The notes: a model not told the origin generated them from the letters alone. Positions 16,050 through 23,705 are shown, counted from the first letter of the stretch. The stretch is DNA of 32,009 nucleotides from Clostridiales bacterium (GCA_031287685.1 JAITSQ010000015.1:1-32009); one strand, 5' to 3'. Numbers and translations: made by a program.

Positions 16050-17183
16050 TTAAAGGACCCCGTTCGCCCACTTTTCAAGGAACCCCGCCAGCTCCGCGCT
16101 CGACGGGCTTTTGGCGTTCCTGACGTAAAAACCGGAGGTGCCCACGCCGAGCACAAGCGCCTCACGCGGCGAAAGCCCTATCGAAAGCCCAATGCAGAAC
16201 CCCGCGTTAAAATTATCCCCCGCGCCGGTCGTGAGCGCGGGCTTCTCGCAGAACGGGCCGGCCACGCGGAAAAACCCCTCGCCGGATATGACCACGGCCT
16301 CTTTGGTCGGGTGGACGACGAGGCAGTATATGCCGAGCCTCTCGTAAATAGCGCGGGCGAGGCTCTCCAGCGAGGCCTCATTGTCCGAGCCTTTAATCTC
16401 TATATCAAGGGCGCGGGCCACCTCGTCGGCTTCCTTTCGGTTCAGGCCCAGCACCGCGCGGAATTTGCCCTCAAACCGCGATATAAGGCCCATCGCGTCC
16501 GCTATGTCCTGCTTCGTGCGCTTGGCCGGGTCCGCCAAGTCAAAAAACGCGATGGGCGGCTCCGCCGAATCCGGCAGGAGCGGCAGCACCTCGTCCGCCA
16601 CGTGCCGCCAGATGTCGCTCATATACGGCAGCATCGTCCAGTTTTCCATACCGAAAAGCGCCGACTCCTTTATGAGCGACACGAATTTGTCAAAGCCGCC
16701 CACAGCCTTAAGGACGTTCTCCCAGGTGACGTTTTTAAGCGTGGCGTGCTTGCCGAGCATCAGCTTGCCGTCGTTGAACTCAAGGGCGTCGGTGTGCCCA
16801 GGGTCGCACACGGGGTAGACCGTGCCCTTTTCCTCCATATTAGCGAACACGGGGTGGACGCTTTTCTCCCCCACCGAGCCGGCGTAGGTCAAATCCGCCA
16901 TACCGCTCTCAATCATCGCGTTGGCGTAAATCGGGCCGTTGCCGCCGAGCTTGAACTGCTTCGGCACAAACTCAAAGTTGGCGGAAAAACCCGCCGCCTC
17001 CGAAACGCGCCGCCCGAACTCCGCAATGGTGTCCACGCGGGTATAGCGCTCAAAATCCTGCCGGGTGTCAACTATGTGGATAACCTCATCCACGAAACCG
17101 TCAAGCCCCACAAACATTTTCTTTTTCGAGCCGGACTCCCGAAGCAGTTTCTCTCTCGTTTCCAAAACAAACACATCCTGCAT
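16050..17183 (-). CDS. PfkB-family carbohydrate kinase
   Basis: A 377-residue ribokinase-like sugar or nucleoside kinase. It has an N-terminal substrate-binding strand with VGLDGFVDE, a central GGNGPIYANAM glycine-rich loop and the PfkB signature 2 near the C terminus (TTGAGDNFNAG, with catalytic D323). The family phosphorylates fructose 1-phosphate, ribose, adenosine, keto-deoxygluconate and others; the sequence seen here does not settle the substrate. The ATG at 17183 has AGGGGG upstream. A promoter with an overlapping 8-bp inverted repeat lies in front. It heads a minus-strand run with the epimerase and perhaps trxA through cinA. Confidence 0.88.
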   Translation of the reverse strand: MQDVFVLETREKLLRESGSKKKMFVGLDGFVDEVIHIVDTRQDFERYTRVDTIAEFGRRVSEAAGFSANFEFVPKQFKLGGNGPIYANAMIESGMADLTYAGSVGEKSVHPVFANMEEKGTVYPVCDPGHTDALEFNDGKLMLGKHATLKNVTWENVLKAVGGFDKFVSLIKESALFGMENWTMLPYMSDIWRHVADEVLPLLPDSAEPPIAFFDLADPAKRTKQDIADAMGLISRFEGKFRAVLGLNRKEADEVARALDIEIKGSDNEASLESLARAIYERLGIYCLVVHPTKEAVVISGEGFFRVAGPFCEKPALTTGAGDNFNAGFCIGLSIGLSPREALVLGVGTSGFYVRNAKSPSSAELAGFLEKWANGVL

Positions 17184-17235
17184 TCAAACGCCCCCTAAGG
17201 TTTAATTTTTATTTACAATAAACAATCGTAAAAAT

Positions 17236-17264
17236 AGTTTACAGGATTTCGGATATAAAATCAA
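17236..17264 (-). promoter_or_regulatory. Promoter of the PfkB kinase gene with overlapping inverted repeat
   Basis: On the minus strand TTGATT (17259-17264) and TAAACT (17236-17241) are 17 bp apart. The inverted repeat TTCGGATA (17248-17255) and TATCCGAA (17270-17277) brackets the -35 box, and a further short repeat CCGAA and TTCGG lies at 17273-17286. These could be operator sites for a repressor. Confidence 0.6.
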
Positions 17265-17390
17265 GGTTTTATCCGAATTTATTCGGTGTTAAAAATGTAA
17301 AATTTTGGTACGGCCGTTTAACTCGCAAATCTTTCCGGACTTATTCTTAATGTTCTTGTAAGCGGCCGCAGCCGGCAAAGGAGGAATTTT

Positions 17391-17774
17391 ACGGAAACAA
17401 GAGAGTTCAAGCGCGTCCTCCGGCAGTTCCGCGCGCTGCGCTCGGAGGTCAAGTTTTTGCGCCTGAAGGCGGCTGAGCTTGAAAAGCGCGGGTTATCCGC
17501 CGTGCTGCCGCAGCCTCCCGGGGACGGCGGGCCGGAACTTCGCCGGAGGCTTCTCCGGCTGCGGGGGGTTCTGGCCTCCCGCGTTTATAAATACCTGGAG
17601 CTTCTGGCGGACGCGGAGGATTTTATAGGCAAAATCCCCGACTCGGAAACGCGGCAGATTATCCGCCTGCGTTTCGTTTACGGGAAATCCTGGCAGGCCG
17701 TGGCCACGGCAATCGGCCGGAGCGACGAGTCCTATCCCCGCAAAAAAGCCGCTCGGTTTTTATTTACGCTGTAA
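17391..17774 (+). CDS. Phage-type sigma-like regulator, possible ACG start
   Basis: A 127-residue protein, from a possible ACG start. The N-terminal part is a basic coiled-coil helix (EFKRVLRQFRALRSEVKFL). The C-terminal part resembles sigma region 4/ArpU-like phage regulators (DUF1492 type): DSETRQIIRLRFVYGKSWQA, then a helix-turn-helix ending in RSDESYPRKKAARFL. A strong ribosome site, AAAGGAGG (17377-17384), is placed 6 nt before the ACG at 17391; no ATG, GTG or TTG occurs there in frame. The alternative TTG at 17457 also has a GGAGG upstream (17444-17448), giving 105 residues without the N-terminal helix. No other phage gene adjoins it, so it looks like an orphan or a prophage remnant. 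Confidence 0.65.
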   Translation, partial: TETREFKRVLRQFRALRSEVKFLRLKAAELEKRGLSAVLPQPPGDGGPELRRRLLRLRGVLASRVYKYLELLADAEDFIGKIPDSETRQIIRLRFVYGKSWQAVATAIGRSDESYPRKKAARFLFTL

Positions 17775-17790
17775 TTGCGCCGCTTAAAAA

Positions 17791-17837
17791 GACGGGGCTT
17801 TACGCCGTCTAAATATTTTCAGGCGGCGTAAACCGCC
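17791..17837 (+). repeat. Hairpin module, GTCTAAA subclass
   Basis: GACGGGGC leads into TTTACGCCG (17799-17807) pairing with CGGCGTAAA (17824-17832), and the module ends in CCGCC. The left arm continues into TCTAAA, so it belongs with the subclass seen at 145-198 and 2911-2966. It lies between the sigma-like gene and the opposing iscU. Confidence 0.7.
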
Positions 17838-17859
17838 GGGACAAAAGCCCTTTCTTCGC

Positions 17860-18291
17860 TTACGCCTCTGTTTCCTCGCGTTCGTGCGTATCCTCCTTCG
17901 GTTCCGGAAGGCCCTCTATCTCCAGGCCGTTTTTCTTTGCGTAATCCCGCAGGGCGGCGTGGAGCGCCTCCTCCGCCAGGCAGGAGCAGTGCACCTTTAC
18001 CGGCGGCAGGCCGTCGAGCGCGTCCATAACGGCTTGATTGGTCACTTCAAGGGCCTCCGGGAGAGTGCGGCCCTTGACAAGCTCCGTGGCCATAGAGCTG
18101 GTGGCCACGGCCGCTCCGCACCCGAAGGTCTCGAACTTCGCGTCCTCGATAACGCCGCCCTCAATTTTCAGGTATACCCTCATTATATCGCCGCATCTGG
18201 CGTTGCCCACCGTGCCCACGCCGGACGCGCCCTCGATTTTGCCCACGTTCCTCGGGTTGGTGAAATGGTCCATAACTTTCTCGCTGTACAT
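17860..18291 (-). CDS. iscU: Iron-sulfur cluster scaffold IscU/NifU
   Basis: A 143-residue scaffold on which IscS and an iron source build [2Fe-2S] clusters. The three conserved cysteines are present: C33 in ARCGD with D35, C58 in FGCGAA, and C102 in HCSCLAEEAL. C104, next to it, is an extra cysteine. The C-terminal 20 residues are acidic and probably disordered (EPKEDTHEREETEA). The ATG at 18291 has AAGGAG upstream. It is third in the iscR-iscS-iscU order, with a 65-bp spacer after iscS that contains a duplicated sequence. Other ISC genes (iscA, hscAB, fdx) are absent. Confidence 0.94.
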   Translation of the reverse strand: MYSEKVMDHFTNPRNVGKIEGASGVGTVGNARCGDIMRVYLKIEGGVIEDAKFETFGCGAAVATSSMATELVKGRTLPEALEVTNQAVMDALDGLPPVKVHCSCLAEEALHAALRDYAKKNGLEIEGLPEPKEDTHEREETEA

Positions 18292-18362
18292 TCGTATTAT
18301 CTCCTTCCGTTAATCAGCGTTGTTACATATTCGTATTATTTCATTACAATGGTTAATCAGCG
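18290..18362. repeat. Duplicated spacer between iscS and iscU
   Basis: ATTCGTATTAT and GTTAATCAGCG occur in order at 18290-18300/18309-18319 and again at 18329-18339/18352-18362. The second pair includes the iscS stop codon. It reads as a tandem duplication of the iscS end and iscU ribosome-binding region, with the copy next to iscS having lost its Shine-Dalgarno. Confidence 0.75.
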
Positions 18363-19514
18363 GTCGCTCCATAGCGGAGACATCTCCCGCAGGCGCGCCA
18401 CAATCGGCGGCAGCTCGCGCAGGAGCGCGTCCGCGTCCTCCTCCGTATTGAAACGGCCTATGGATATTCTGAGGGAACCGTGCGCCTTTTCGTGCGGCAG
18501 GCCGAGCGCCAGCAGCACGTGAGACGGGTCGAGCGAACCGGACGTGCAGGCCGAGCCGCTCGACGCGGCTATGCCCTTGCCGTCAAGCAGCAGCAGCAGG
18601 GACTCCCCCTCTATATACTCAAACGATATATTGATATTGCCCGGCAGGCGCTTTTCTCTGTGCCCGTTCAGGAAGGTATGCGGGATATTGTTCAAAATCC
18701 CGTCGGTTATACGGTCGCGGAGCTTCCGCGCGCGCTCCGCCTCCAGCTCCATTTCGGCGGAGGCAAGGCGCAAAGCCTCTCCCAAAGCCGCCACTCCCGC
18801 CACGTTTTCTGTGCCCGCGCGCCGTTTGCGCTCCTGCGCGCCACCGTGCATAAACTGGGCGATCTTCACGCCCCGGCGGACATACAGCGCCCCCGCGCCC
18901 TTCGGCGCGTACAGCTTATGCCCGGACAGCGAAAGCATATCTATTTTCAGCTCCGGCGCGTTAACCGGCACGTGCCCCACAGCCTGCACCGCGTCCGTGT
19001 GGAAAAGAACCCCCCTCCGCCGGGAGATTTCCCCGATTTCCGCTATGGGCTGGAGGACGCCGATTTCGTTGTTGGCGAACATAACGGATATGAGGATTGT
19101 GTCCGGGCGTATGGCGGCCTCAAGCTCTTTCGGGTCCACAAGGCCGTCCTTATCCACGGGCAGGTAGGTCGCCTCGTACCCGTTTTTCTCCAAATATTCA
19201 AAAGTATGCAGAACGGCGTGATGCTCTATCGCCGTCGTTATAAGGTGCCGCCCCTTGTCTTTCAAGGCTTCGGCCGCGCCCTTTATGGCCCAGTTGTCCG
19301 CCTCCGTCCCGCCGCTGGTAAAAAAAATCTCGGAAACGTCCGCGCCTATGACGGCGGCGGCCTCCGCGCGGGCGGTTTCCACGGCCTTTTTCGCCTCCCG
19401 CCCAAGGGAATAAACGCTGCTGGCGTTGCCATACGCGGTTTCAAGGAAGGGCAGCGCTTTCTCCAGAACCTCCCGTCTCACCGGAGTGGTGGCGGCGTTG
19501 TCAAAATAAATCAT
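18357..19514 (-). CDS. iscS: Cysteine desulfurase IscS
   Basis: A 385-residue PLP enzyme that removes sulfur from cysteine and passes it to IscU. It has the N-terminal YFDNAATTPV start, the catalytic His region (AIEHHAVLHTFEYL), the PLP lysine K200 in SLSGHKLYAPKG, and the active-site loop cysteine C323 in SSGSACTSGSLDPSH. These are standard for the NifS/IscS group. Its ATG overlaps the TGA of iscR (ATGA), so the two are translationally coupled. It is followed by iscU. The nifS name is often used for the clostridial forms. Confidence 0.96.
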   Translation of the reverse strand: MIYFDNAATTPVRREVLEKALPFLETAYGNASSVYSLGREAKKAVETARAEAAAVIGADVSEIFFTSGGTEADNWAIKGAAEALKDKGRHLITTAIEHHAVLHTFEYLEKNGYEATYLPVDKDGLVDPKELEAAIRPDTILISVMFANNEIGVLQPIAEIGEISRRRGVLFHTDAVQAVGHVPVNAPELKIDMLSLSGHKLYAPKGAGALYVRRGVKIAQFMHGGAQERKRRAGTENVAGVAALGEALRLASAEMELEAERARKLRDRITDGILNNIPHTFLNGHREKRLPGNINISFEYIEGESLLLLLDGKGIAASSGSACTSGSLDPSHVLLALGLPHEKAHGSLRISIGRFNTEEDADALLRELPPIVARLREMSPLWSDR

Positions 19515-20008
19515 AAGTCATCTCCCGTCAATTCTATAGTTTCTCTGTTTTTTTCCGAATATTCCTCCGCCAAAGCGTCGAGGGTTATGGCGTCCGCCGC
19601 CCGCGAAAGCCCCTCGTACATCTTGGCCCAGACGCCCTTCGTGACGCAGCCGCCGCACTCCGAGCCGCACAGGCACTCGGCTCGCTCCTCCCCGTCCTCC
19701 CCCGCCAGACATTCCACGGGGTAAAGGGAACCTTCCAAGGCGCGGAGCACGTCCCCCGCGGAAATGTCCTTACAGGGTTTATTAAGGAAGTAACCGCCGT
19801 TTTTCCCGCGCGCGGCGCGGATAAAGCCGGCCGCTTTAAGCGGCGTGAATATCTGGTCAAGATAAAATTCCGAAATACCCGTCGCGGAGGCGATTGTTTT
19901 GAGAGAATGAGCCGCCGAATCGCAATCCCGGCAGGAGTTTCGGCGTGAAAGCGCCGCGAGGTGAACCATAGCCCGCAAGCCGTAGCGGCTTCTTGTGGAA
20001 AGCTTCAA
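19511..20008 (-). CDS. iscR: Rrf2-family iron-sulfur regulator IscR
   Basis: A 165-residue winged-helix regulator that likely senses [2Fe-2S] status and controls the isc genes. The N-terminal wing domain (residues 1-85) contains LSTRSRYGLRAMVHLA and FIRAARGKNGGYFL. The cluster-binding region has C100, C112, C114, C118 and C121, more cysteines than the usual three. An additional CRDC pair lies at residues 26-29. The start is TTG at 20008, with AAAGGGGG upstream. It is the first gene of the isc operon and overlaps iscS by 4 bp. A promoter with a possible operator precedes it. Confidence 0.93.
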   Translation of the reverse strand: MKLSTRSRYGLRAMVHLAALSRRNSCRDCDSAAHSLKTIASATGISEFYLDQIFTPLKAAGFIRAARGKNGGYFLNKPCKDISAGDVLRALEGSLYPVECLAGEDGEERAECLCGSECGGCVTKGVWAKMYEGLSRAADAITLDALAEEYSEKNRETIELTGDDL

Positions 20009-20038
20009 AATCCCGCCCCCTTTCTCAAATCTGTAATT

Positions 20039-20076
20039 ATTATAACCCTATTATTTTCTAAAGTAAAGTATTTTAG
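20039..20076 (-). promoter_or_regulatory. isc operon promoter with possible IscR operator
   Basis: On the minus strand TTTACT (20062-20067) and TATAAT (20039-20044) are 17 bp apart, with a start near 20032 and a leader of about 24 nt. The inverted repeat CTAAA (20058-20062) and TTTAG (20072-20076) overlaps the -35 box and is a candidate site for autoregulation. Confidence 0.65.
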
Positions 20077-20093
20077 TAGAGTTTTCAAAATAT

Positions 20094-20261
20094 AGCAATT
20101 CCGTTTGACATAGGCTTCGCCCGGTGTTTTTTCGCGGTTACCGCCCCGCGAAAAAGCCCCCTTCTTGCTCGGTGTTTTTTCGGCGCTAATGCCCGCCGAA
20201 AAAGCCCCCTCCTTGCTCGCGATTTTCGGCTCGAAACAAGCCAGTCAAACATGGAATCGCT
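20094..20261 (-). mobile_element. Composite element: inverted ends around two hairpin modules
   Basis: The ends are AGCAATTCCGTTTGACATAG (from 20094) and, inverted, AGCGATTCCATGTTTGACTG (from 20261 back). Between them, read on the minus strand, are two modules: 20218-20171 with arms CGGCG and CGCCG around GGCATTAG, and 20170-20123 with arms CGCGG and CCGCG around GGCGGTAA. Both begin GAGCAAG and end ACACC. It encodes no protein. It sits between the divergent iscR and S-layer promoters. It resembles a miniature inverted-repeat element; no clear target duplication can be read. Confidence 0.7.
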
Positions 20262-20278
20262 CTACCTTTTCGATAATT

Positions 20279-20307
20279 TTGCAAAATAAAATCGACTGTG
20301 GTATAAT
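20279..20307 (+). promoter_or_regulatory. Promoter of the S-layer homology gene
   Basis: TTGCAA (20279-20284) and TATAAT (20302-20307) are 17 bp apart, with a TGG extended -10 in front. The leader is about 48 nt and contains GAAGGAG before the ATG. Confidence 0.8.
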
Positions 20308-20361
20308 AAATACGCTTATGTAAAAAAGAAACGAACCTCATTTAAAAGAAGGAGCGGATTT

Positions 20362-23300
20362 ATGAAACGCAAGTTATCGGCTTTATTACTTTCTCTTTCT
20401 CTGTCGCTTACGCTGAACGCCGCCCCGGCGTATGCCCTTACGGACGACAATATTTTCACCGACCCGATTACGGGTAATTACTCCGGGCGGGAGGACGGCG
20501 CGGCCATCGCCGCGAATATCAACTCGGCGAACCTTCCGGCGTCGTACTGGGCGAAGGAGCAAATCGCCCGCGCTATGGCGCTGAACATCATAAAAGGCGG
20601 CGCGGCGGGCTACAACCCCTCGGAAAACGTTAGCAACGCGGAGCTTCTGACCGCCGCGCTCCGGGCGATTAAGCGAGAGGACGCGGCGGCGGCCCTGGCC
20701 CCGGCGGAGAGCAACCGCCTGCCCGCCGGCTCTCCCCTTAAAGACACGCAGACAATCGGCTATCTCCGGCAGGCCAACCTGGACGGTTTCATTACTAACC
20801 AGCAATATAACAACGTCCGCGCCGACCAGTCCGCGCTCGATGCGGCGCGCGGGGACTTTATTTACGGCGCGCCCGTAACTCGGCAGCAGGCGGCGGCCTG
20901 GATTTATCAAGCTATCCGCCTGCTTGACCCGAACGCCTTCAGCGCCGGTATGACCCAGCAGAACACCTTCAGCTTCACGGACGCGGCGGGGATAGCCCTG
21001 CCGAACCTCCCGGCGGTGGAGGCTCTTGCCGCCGCCAAGGTTATGAACGCGGACGCCTCGGGGAGCTTCCGCCCGGACGCGCCCGTCTCCAAGGGGGATT
21101 TGGCGCAGATTTTTGAGGCGCTCGGCGACAGCTACTACGTTCCGGCGGGGATAACGAAGCTCTCCGGAACGGTCGGCGGGATTAAGACGTCGGAATTTCA
21201 GTCCACCGGAGCCGCGTCGGGCGGCAAGCAGGTCTATGTCCGCGCCGGAGACGGCAAAATCAACGTCCTCCGCAATTTCCGCGCGGCGCAGGAGGGCGTG
21301 CCGGAGGCGGTCGCCGACGCGCCCGTATACCGAGAGGACGCGGCGGGCGGCCTGGCCCTGCTTCAGGAGGGCGACCGCGTCGAATACCTCGTGGCCGGCT
21401 CTCAGCTTCTTTACGTCCAGGTTACCGACACGAAGCCCGTTGACGTCCGCTACGTCACCGGCCAGCTGGCGAGCCTTGTCCTCCCGGCGGGCCAGATCAC
21501 CCTGACCGGAGTCTCCGGCGGGGGAGAGGACACTTCTAACACCTATACGATGATAGACGGGCTGTATTATAATGAAAACGGCAAAAACTATATTTTCGTC
21601 AATTACAATCAGAAAACCCAGCAGATGAACATTCCGCTCGGCTCGGCGCTCCGTCTCCGGCTGAAGGGCGATGTGGTTGACCAAATCGACTATCTCGGCG
21701 AACCGGAGCTGGCCGACGACCTTTACGGAGTGGTCATAGAGAATAATCCGGAAATGGGCTATCTGACAATCCTTGATAAAAAAGGCGGGGAAATTACCAA
21801 AAATTTCTATCCGGAAGATTTGCGCGTGAAAAAAAAGCAATACTACGACGCGGTTGACGAAATCGGCTATATCTCCGATATTTTCCCGCATTTCAAGTAC
21901 AATCCGACGGAATGCGGGATTGACGACATAGAGCCTGGGGATATTGTCTTTATCCGCAATTCTCCCGACGACCCGGATTATATTACGAGCATTTCCGCCT
22001 CCACGAACTACATCGCGGGCTATGGCAAAATTAAGGAAATCACGCCGAACGACGGTTATTATGAAGTGCTTTTGCAGTACGAAAACGGCCAAACCTCCTG
22101 GTTCACCGTACCGGCCGGGCTTTTCGTGACGAGCCGGGGCAAGCCCGTGAGCCTTGGGGACGTGCGCGCGGGGGACTGGGCGCGCCTGCTCGTCAATCAG
22201 GCTATAATCGGGCCGGGCCGCTTCATTGAGTCCGCCAAGGAAATCACCATAGAAAGCGCGGGGCACGAAGTGACCACCCTGCTGCGCGGGCAGCTCTCCG
22301 GGCTTGACCCCGTGCAGAATAAGCTGCTCGTGCAGAATGTTCAGCAGCTCGCCAAGACCGGCTGGAGCGGCTACAAACAGTCCGACTCGTTCAGCCTGAC
22401 CAGCCGGGACACGGAATATTTCCACAACGGCAAGCAAATCAGCGCGGAGTACGCCCAGAAATATTTCAAGCGGGCGGACAACGAAGTGTACATCGCGCTT
22501 GAGGACGCGTATTCCGGTAAAAAAGTGCGAAAAGTCACTTTTCGGGACGGGCGCGACCAGCTTCTCCCCTCCGACGCGGTTATGACCGCCGGGGCAAACG
22601 GCTCGTTCAGTCTGCCCAGCGCCTCCGGGGAAATCTCCACCGACGCGGGCAGCATAGTCGTCCGCAACGGGAGGCTCGTGGACGGCCGCGCCATTATGCC
22701 GGCCGATTACGCCGCCGTGTCGCTCAACGGAGGGGCCACCGCCGCCGTCGTTAACATCACCGACACGCCGGGCGCTGGGCAGCTCATCCTGGCGCGCGGG
22801 CGCGTGCTTTCCGTGGACGACGGCAAGAGCTTCAAGGTGCAGAGCATGGCGGTGCTTTCGGGCGATAAATGGATGTATACGCCGGTTTCACGAGAATTCG
22901 CCGTGGATTACAACACGCTTTTCCTTGATTCCTCCGGCCCGCGCAAGACCGCTGATTTCTTAGATTATACGGACCGCTCCGAAGGCGGGACGGCCACGAC
23001 CGTCGTTGATAAAGTCTACAATATCCTCGTGGACGGCGGGCGCGCCGCCGTAATCCTCGACGCTCCGTACTCGACCAAAATGGTTCGCGGGACGGTCTAC
23101 AGCGTCTCCGGCGACACGCTCTACCTCCGCGACGCGAGCTACCGGAACAACGCGACGGGCGCGTGGCTTCCCGTGAGCAATAATGACGCGGCGATTCAGG
23201 TCAAGGCGCACCCCAACTCGCTCATCGGAAAAAACAACGCGAGAGCCGCCTTGTCCTCGATTCAAACCGGAGACCAGATTAAGGCTTATACCGATAAGCT

Positions 23301-23391
23301 GCCTCAGGTGACTGGCGCGGGCGGGGTGTTGGTTGACAAAGTTTCGCCCGGCGCGGATATAGACGGGTATATAGTGTTCGCCGAGAAATAA
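20362..23391 (+). CDS. S-layer homology domain protein with repeated beta modules
   Basis: A 1009-residue secreted protein. The signal peptide covers residues 1-25 (cleavage after APAYA). SLH-type segments follow at about 57-105, 165-190 and 205-255 (FRPDAPVSKGDLAQIFEAL), which would bind pyruvylated wall polymer. The rest (about 265-1009) is beta-rich and contains repeated short units of the pattern G-x-V-x-x-I with a following strand, such as VTGQLASLVLPAGQITLTGV, LYGVVIENN, GYGKIKEITPNDG, LRGQLSGLDPVQNKLLVQNV, LARGRVLSVDDGKSFKVQ and VRGTVYSVSGDTLYLRDAS. No enzyme motif is seen. It is probably a cell-surface structural protein. A strong promoter precedes it and a terminator follows. Confidence 0.9.
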   Translation: MKRKLSALLLSLSLSLTLNAAPAYALTDDNIFTDPITGNYSGREDGAAIAANINSANLPASYWAKEQIARAMALNIIKGGAAGYNPSENVSNAELLTAALRAIKREDAAAALAPAESNRLPAGSPLKDTQTIGYLRQANLDGFITNQQYNNVRADQSALDAARGDFIYGAPVTRQQAAAWIYQAIRLLDPNAFSAGMTQQNTFSFTDAAGIALPNLPAVEALAAAKVMNADASGSFRPDAPVSKGDLAQIFEALGDSYYVPAGITKLSGTVGGIKTSEFQSTGAASGGKQVYVRAGDGKINVLRNFRAAQEGVPEAVADAPVYREDAAGGLALLQEGDRVEYLVAGSQLLYVQVTDTKPVDVRYVTGQLASLVLPAGQITLTGVSGGGEDTSNTYTMIDGLYYNENGKNYIFVNYNQKTQQMNIPLGSALRLRLKGDVVDQIDYLGEPELADDLYGVVIENNPEMGYLTILDKKGGEITKNFYPEDLRVKKKQYYDAVDEIGYISDIFPHFKYNPTECGIDDIEPGDIVFIRNSPDDPDYITSISASTNYIAGYGKIKEITPNDGYYEVLLQYENGQTSWFTVPAGLFVTSRGKPVSLGDVRAGDWARLLVNQAIIGPGRFIESAKEITIESAGHEVTTLLRGQLSGLDPVQNKLLVQNVQQLAKTGWSGYKQSDSFSLTSRDTEYFHNGKQISAEYAQKYFKRADNEVYIALEDAYSGKKVRKVTFRDGRDQLLPSDAVMTAGANGSFSLPSASGEISTDAGSIVVRNGRLVDGRAIMPADYAAVSLNGGATAAVVNITDTPGAGQLILARGRVLSVDDGKSFKVQSMAVLSGDKWMYTPVSREFAVDYNTLFLDSSGPRKTADFLDYTDRSEGGTATTVVDKVYNILVDGGRAAVILDAPYSTKMVRGTVYSVSGDTLYLRDASYRNNATGAWLPVSNNDAAIQVKAHPNSLIGKNNARAALSSIQTGDQIKAYTDKLPQVTGAGGVLVDKVSPGADIDGYIVFAEK

Positions 23392-23430
23392 TGTAATCCG
23401 TTTGTAATCGTCTTGTTTAAGAATTTTACG

Positions 23431-23458
23431 AAAAACCGTTGGAAACAGCGGTTTTTCT
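23431..23458 (+). terminator. Terminator of the S-layer homology gene
   Basis: AAAAACCG (23431-23438) and CGGTTTTT (23449-23456) form a stem with a 10-nt loop and a trailing T-rich stretch, about 40 bp past the stop codon. Confidence 0.75.
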
Positions 23459-23517
23459 TTGTGTTTTTCCAAAATTACAAACGAGTTACAAAATTTCAAA
23501 TTTTTTTCAAAAACCCC

Positions 23518-23546
23518 TTGACAAGGTAACTTTATGGGTATATAAT
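23518..23546 (+). promoter_or_regulatory. Perfect consensus sigma-A promoter
   Basis: TTGACA (23518-23523) and TATAAT (23541-23546) with a 17-bp spacer match the consensus at every position. Transcription would start near 23553. It drives the 27-codon ORF at 23622 and the following non-coding stretch. Confidence 0.9.
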
Positions 23547-23621
23547 ACAAACATAGAACAGAGATGAAATCAAAATGAAGCCCAAATGAGGCTACCTTAA
23601 ATTTAATGGGAGGCGATTTCG

Positions 23622-23705
23622 ATGAGAAAGGTGAGAAAACTGAAAATTTACAAATTCTGGCAAGTCGTTTATGAAAGCCAGCGGGTTTTCAAGGTAGGCG
23701 GTTAA
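23622..23705 (+). CDS. Candidate 27-residue basic small protein
   Basis: An ORF of 27 codons with a strong ribosome site (GGGAGG, 23608-23613) 8 nt before the ATG, placed about 70 nt after a perfect consensus promoter. The peptide begins MRKVRKLKIYKFWQVV and ends SQRVFKVGG: basic, with one Trp, no Cys, and a Gly-Gly C terminus. It is amphipathic and has no signal peptide. Its role is unknown; it could be a small membrane-active or regulatory peptide, a leader peptide, or an ORF on an abundant RNA. No modification or export gene is adjacent. Confidence 0.6.
   Translation: MRKVRKLKIYKFWQVVYESQRVFKVGG

Noticed and set aside
20386..22437. 683-codon minus-strand ORF opposite the S-layer gene
   Set aside because: Antisense shadow of a protein with a clear signal peptide and SLH domains.
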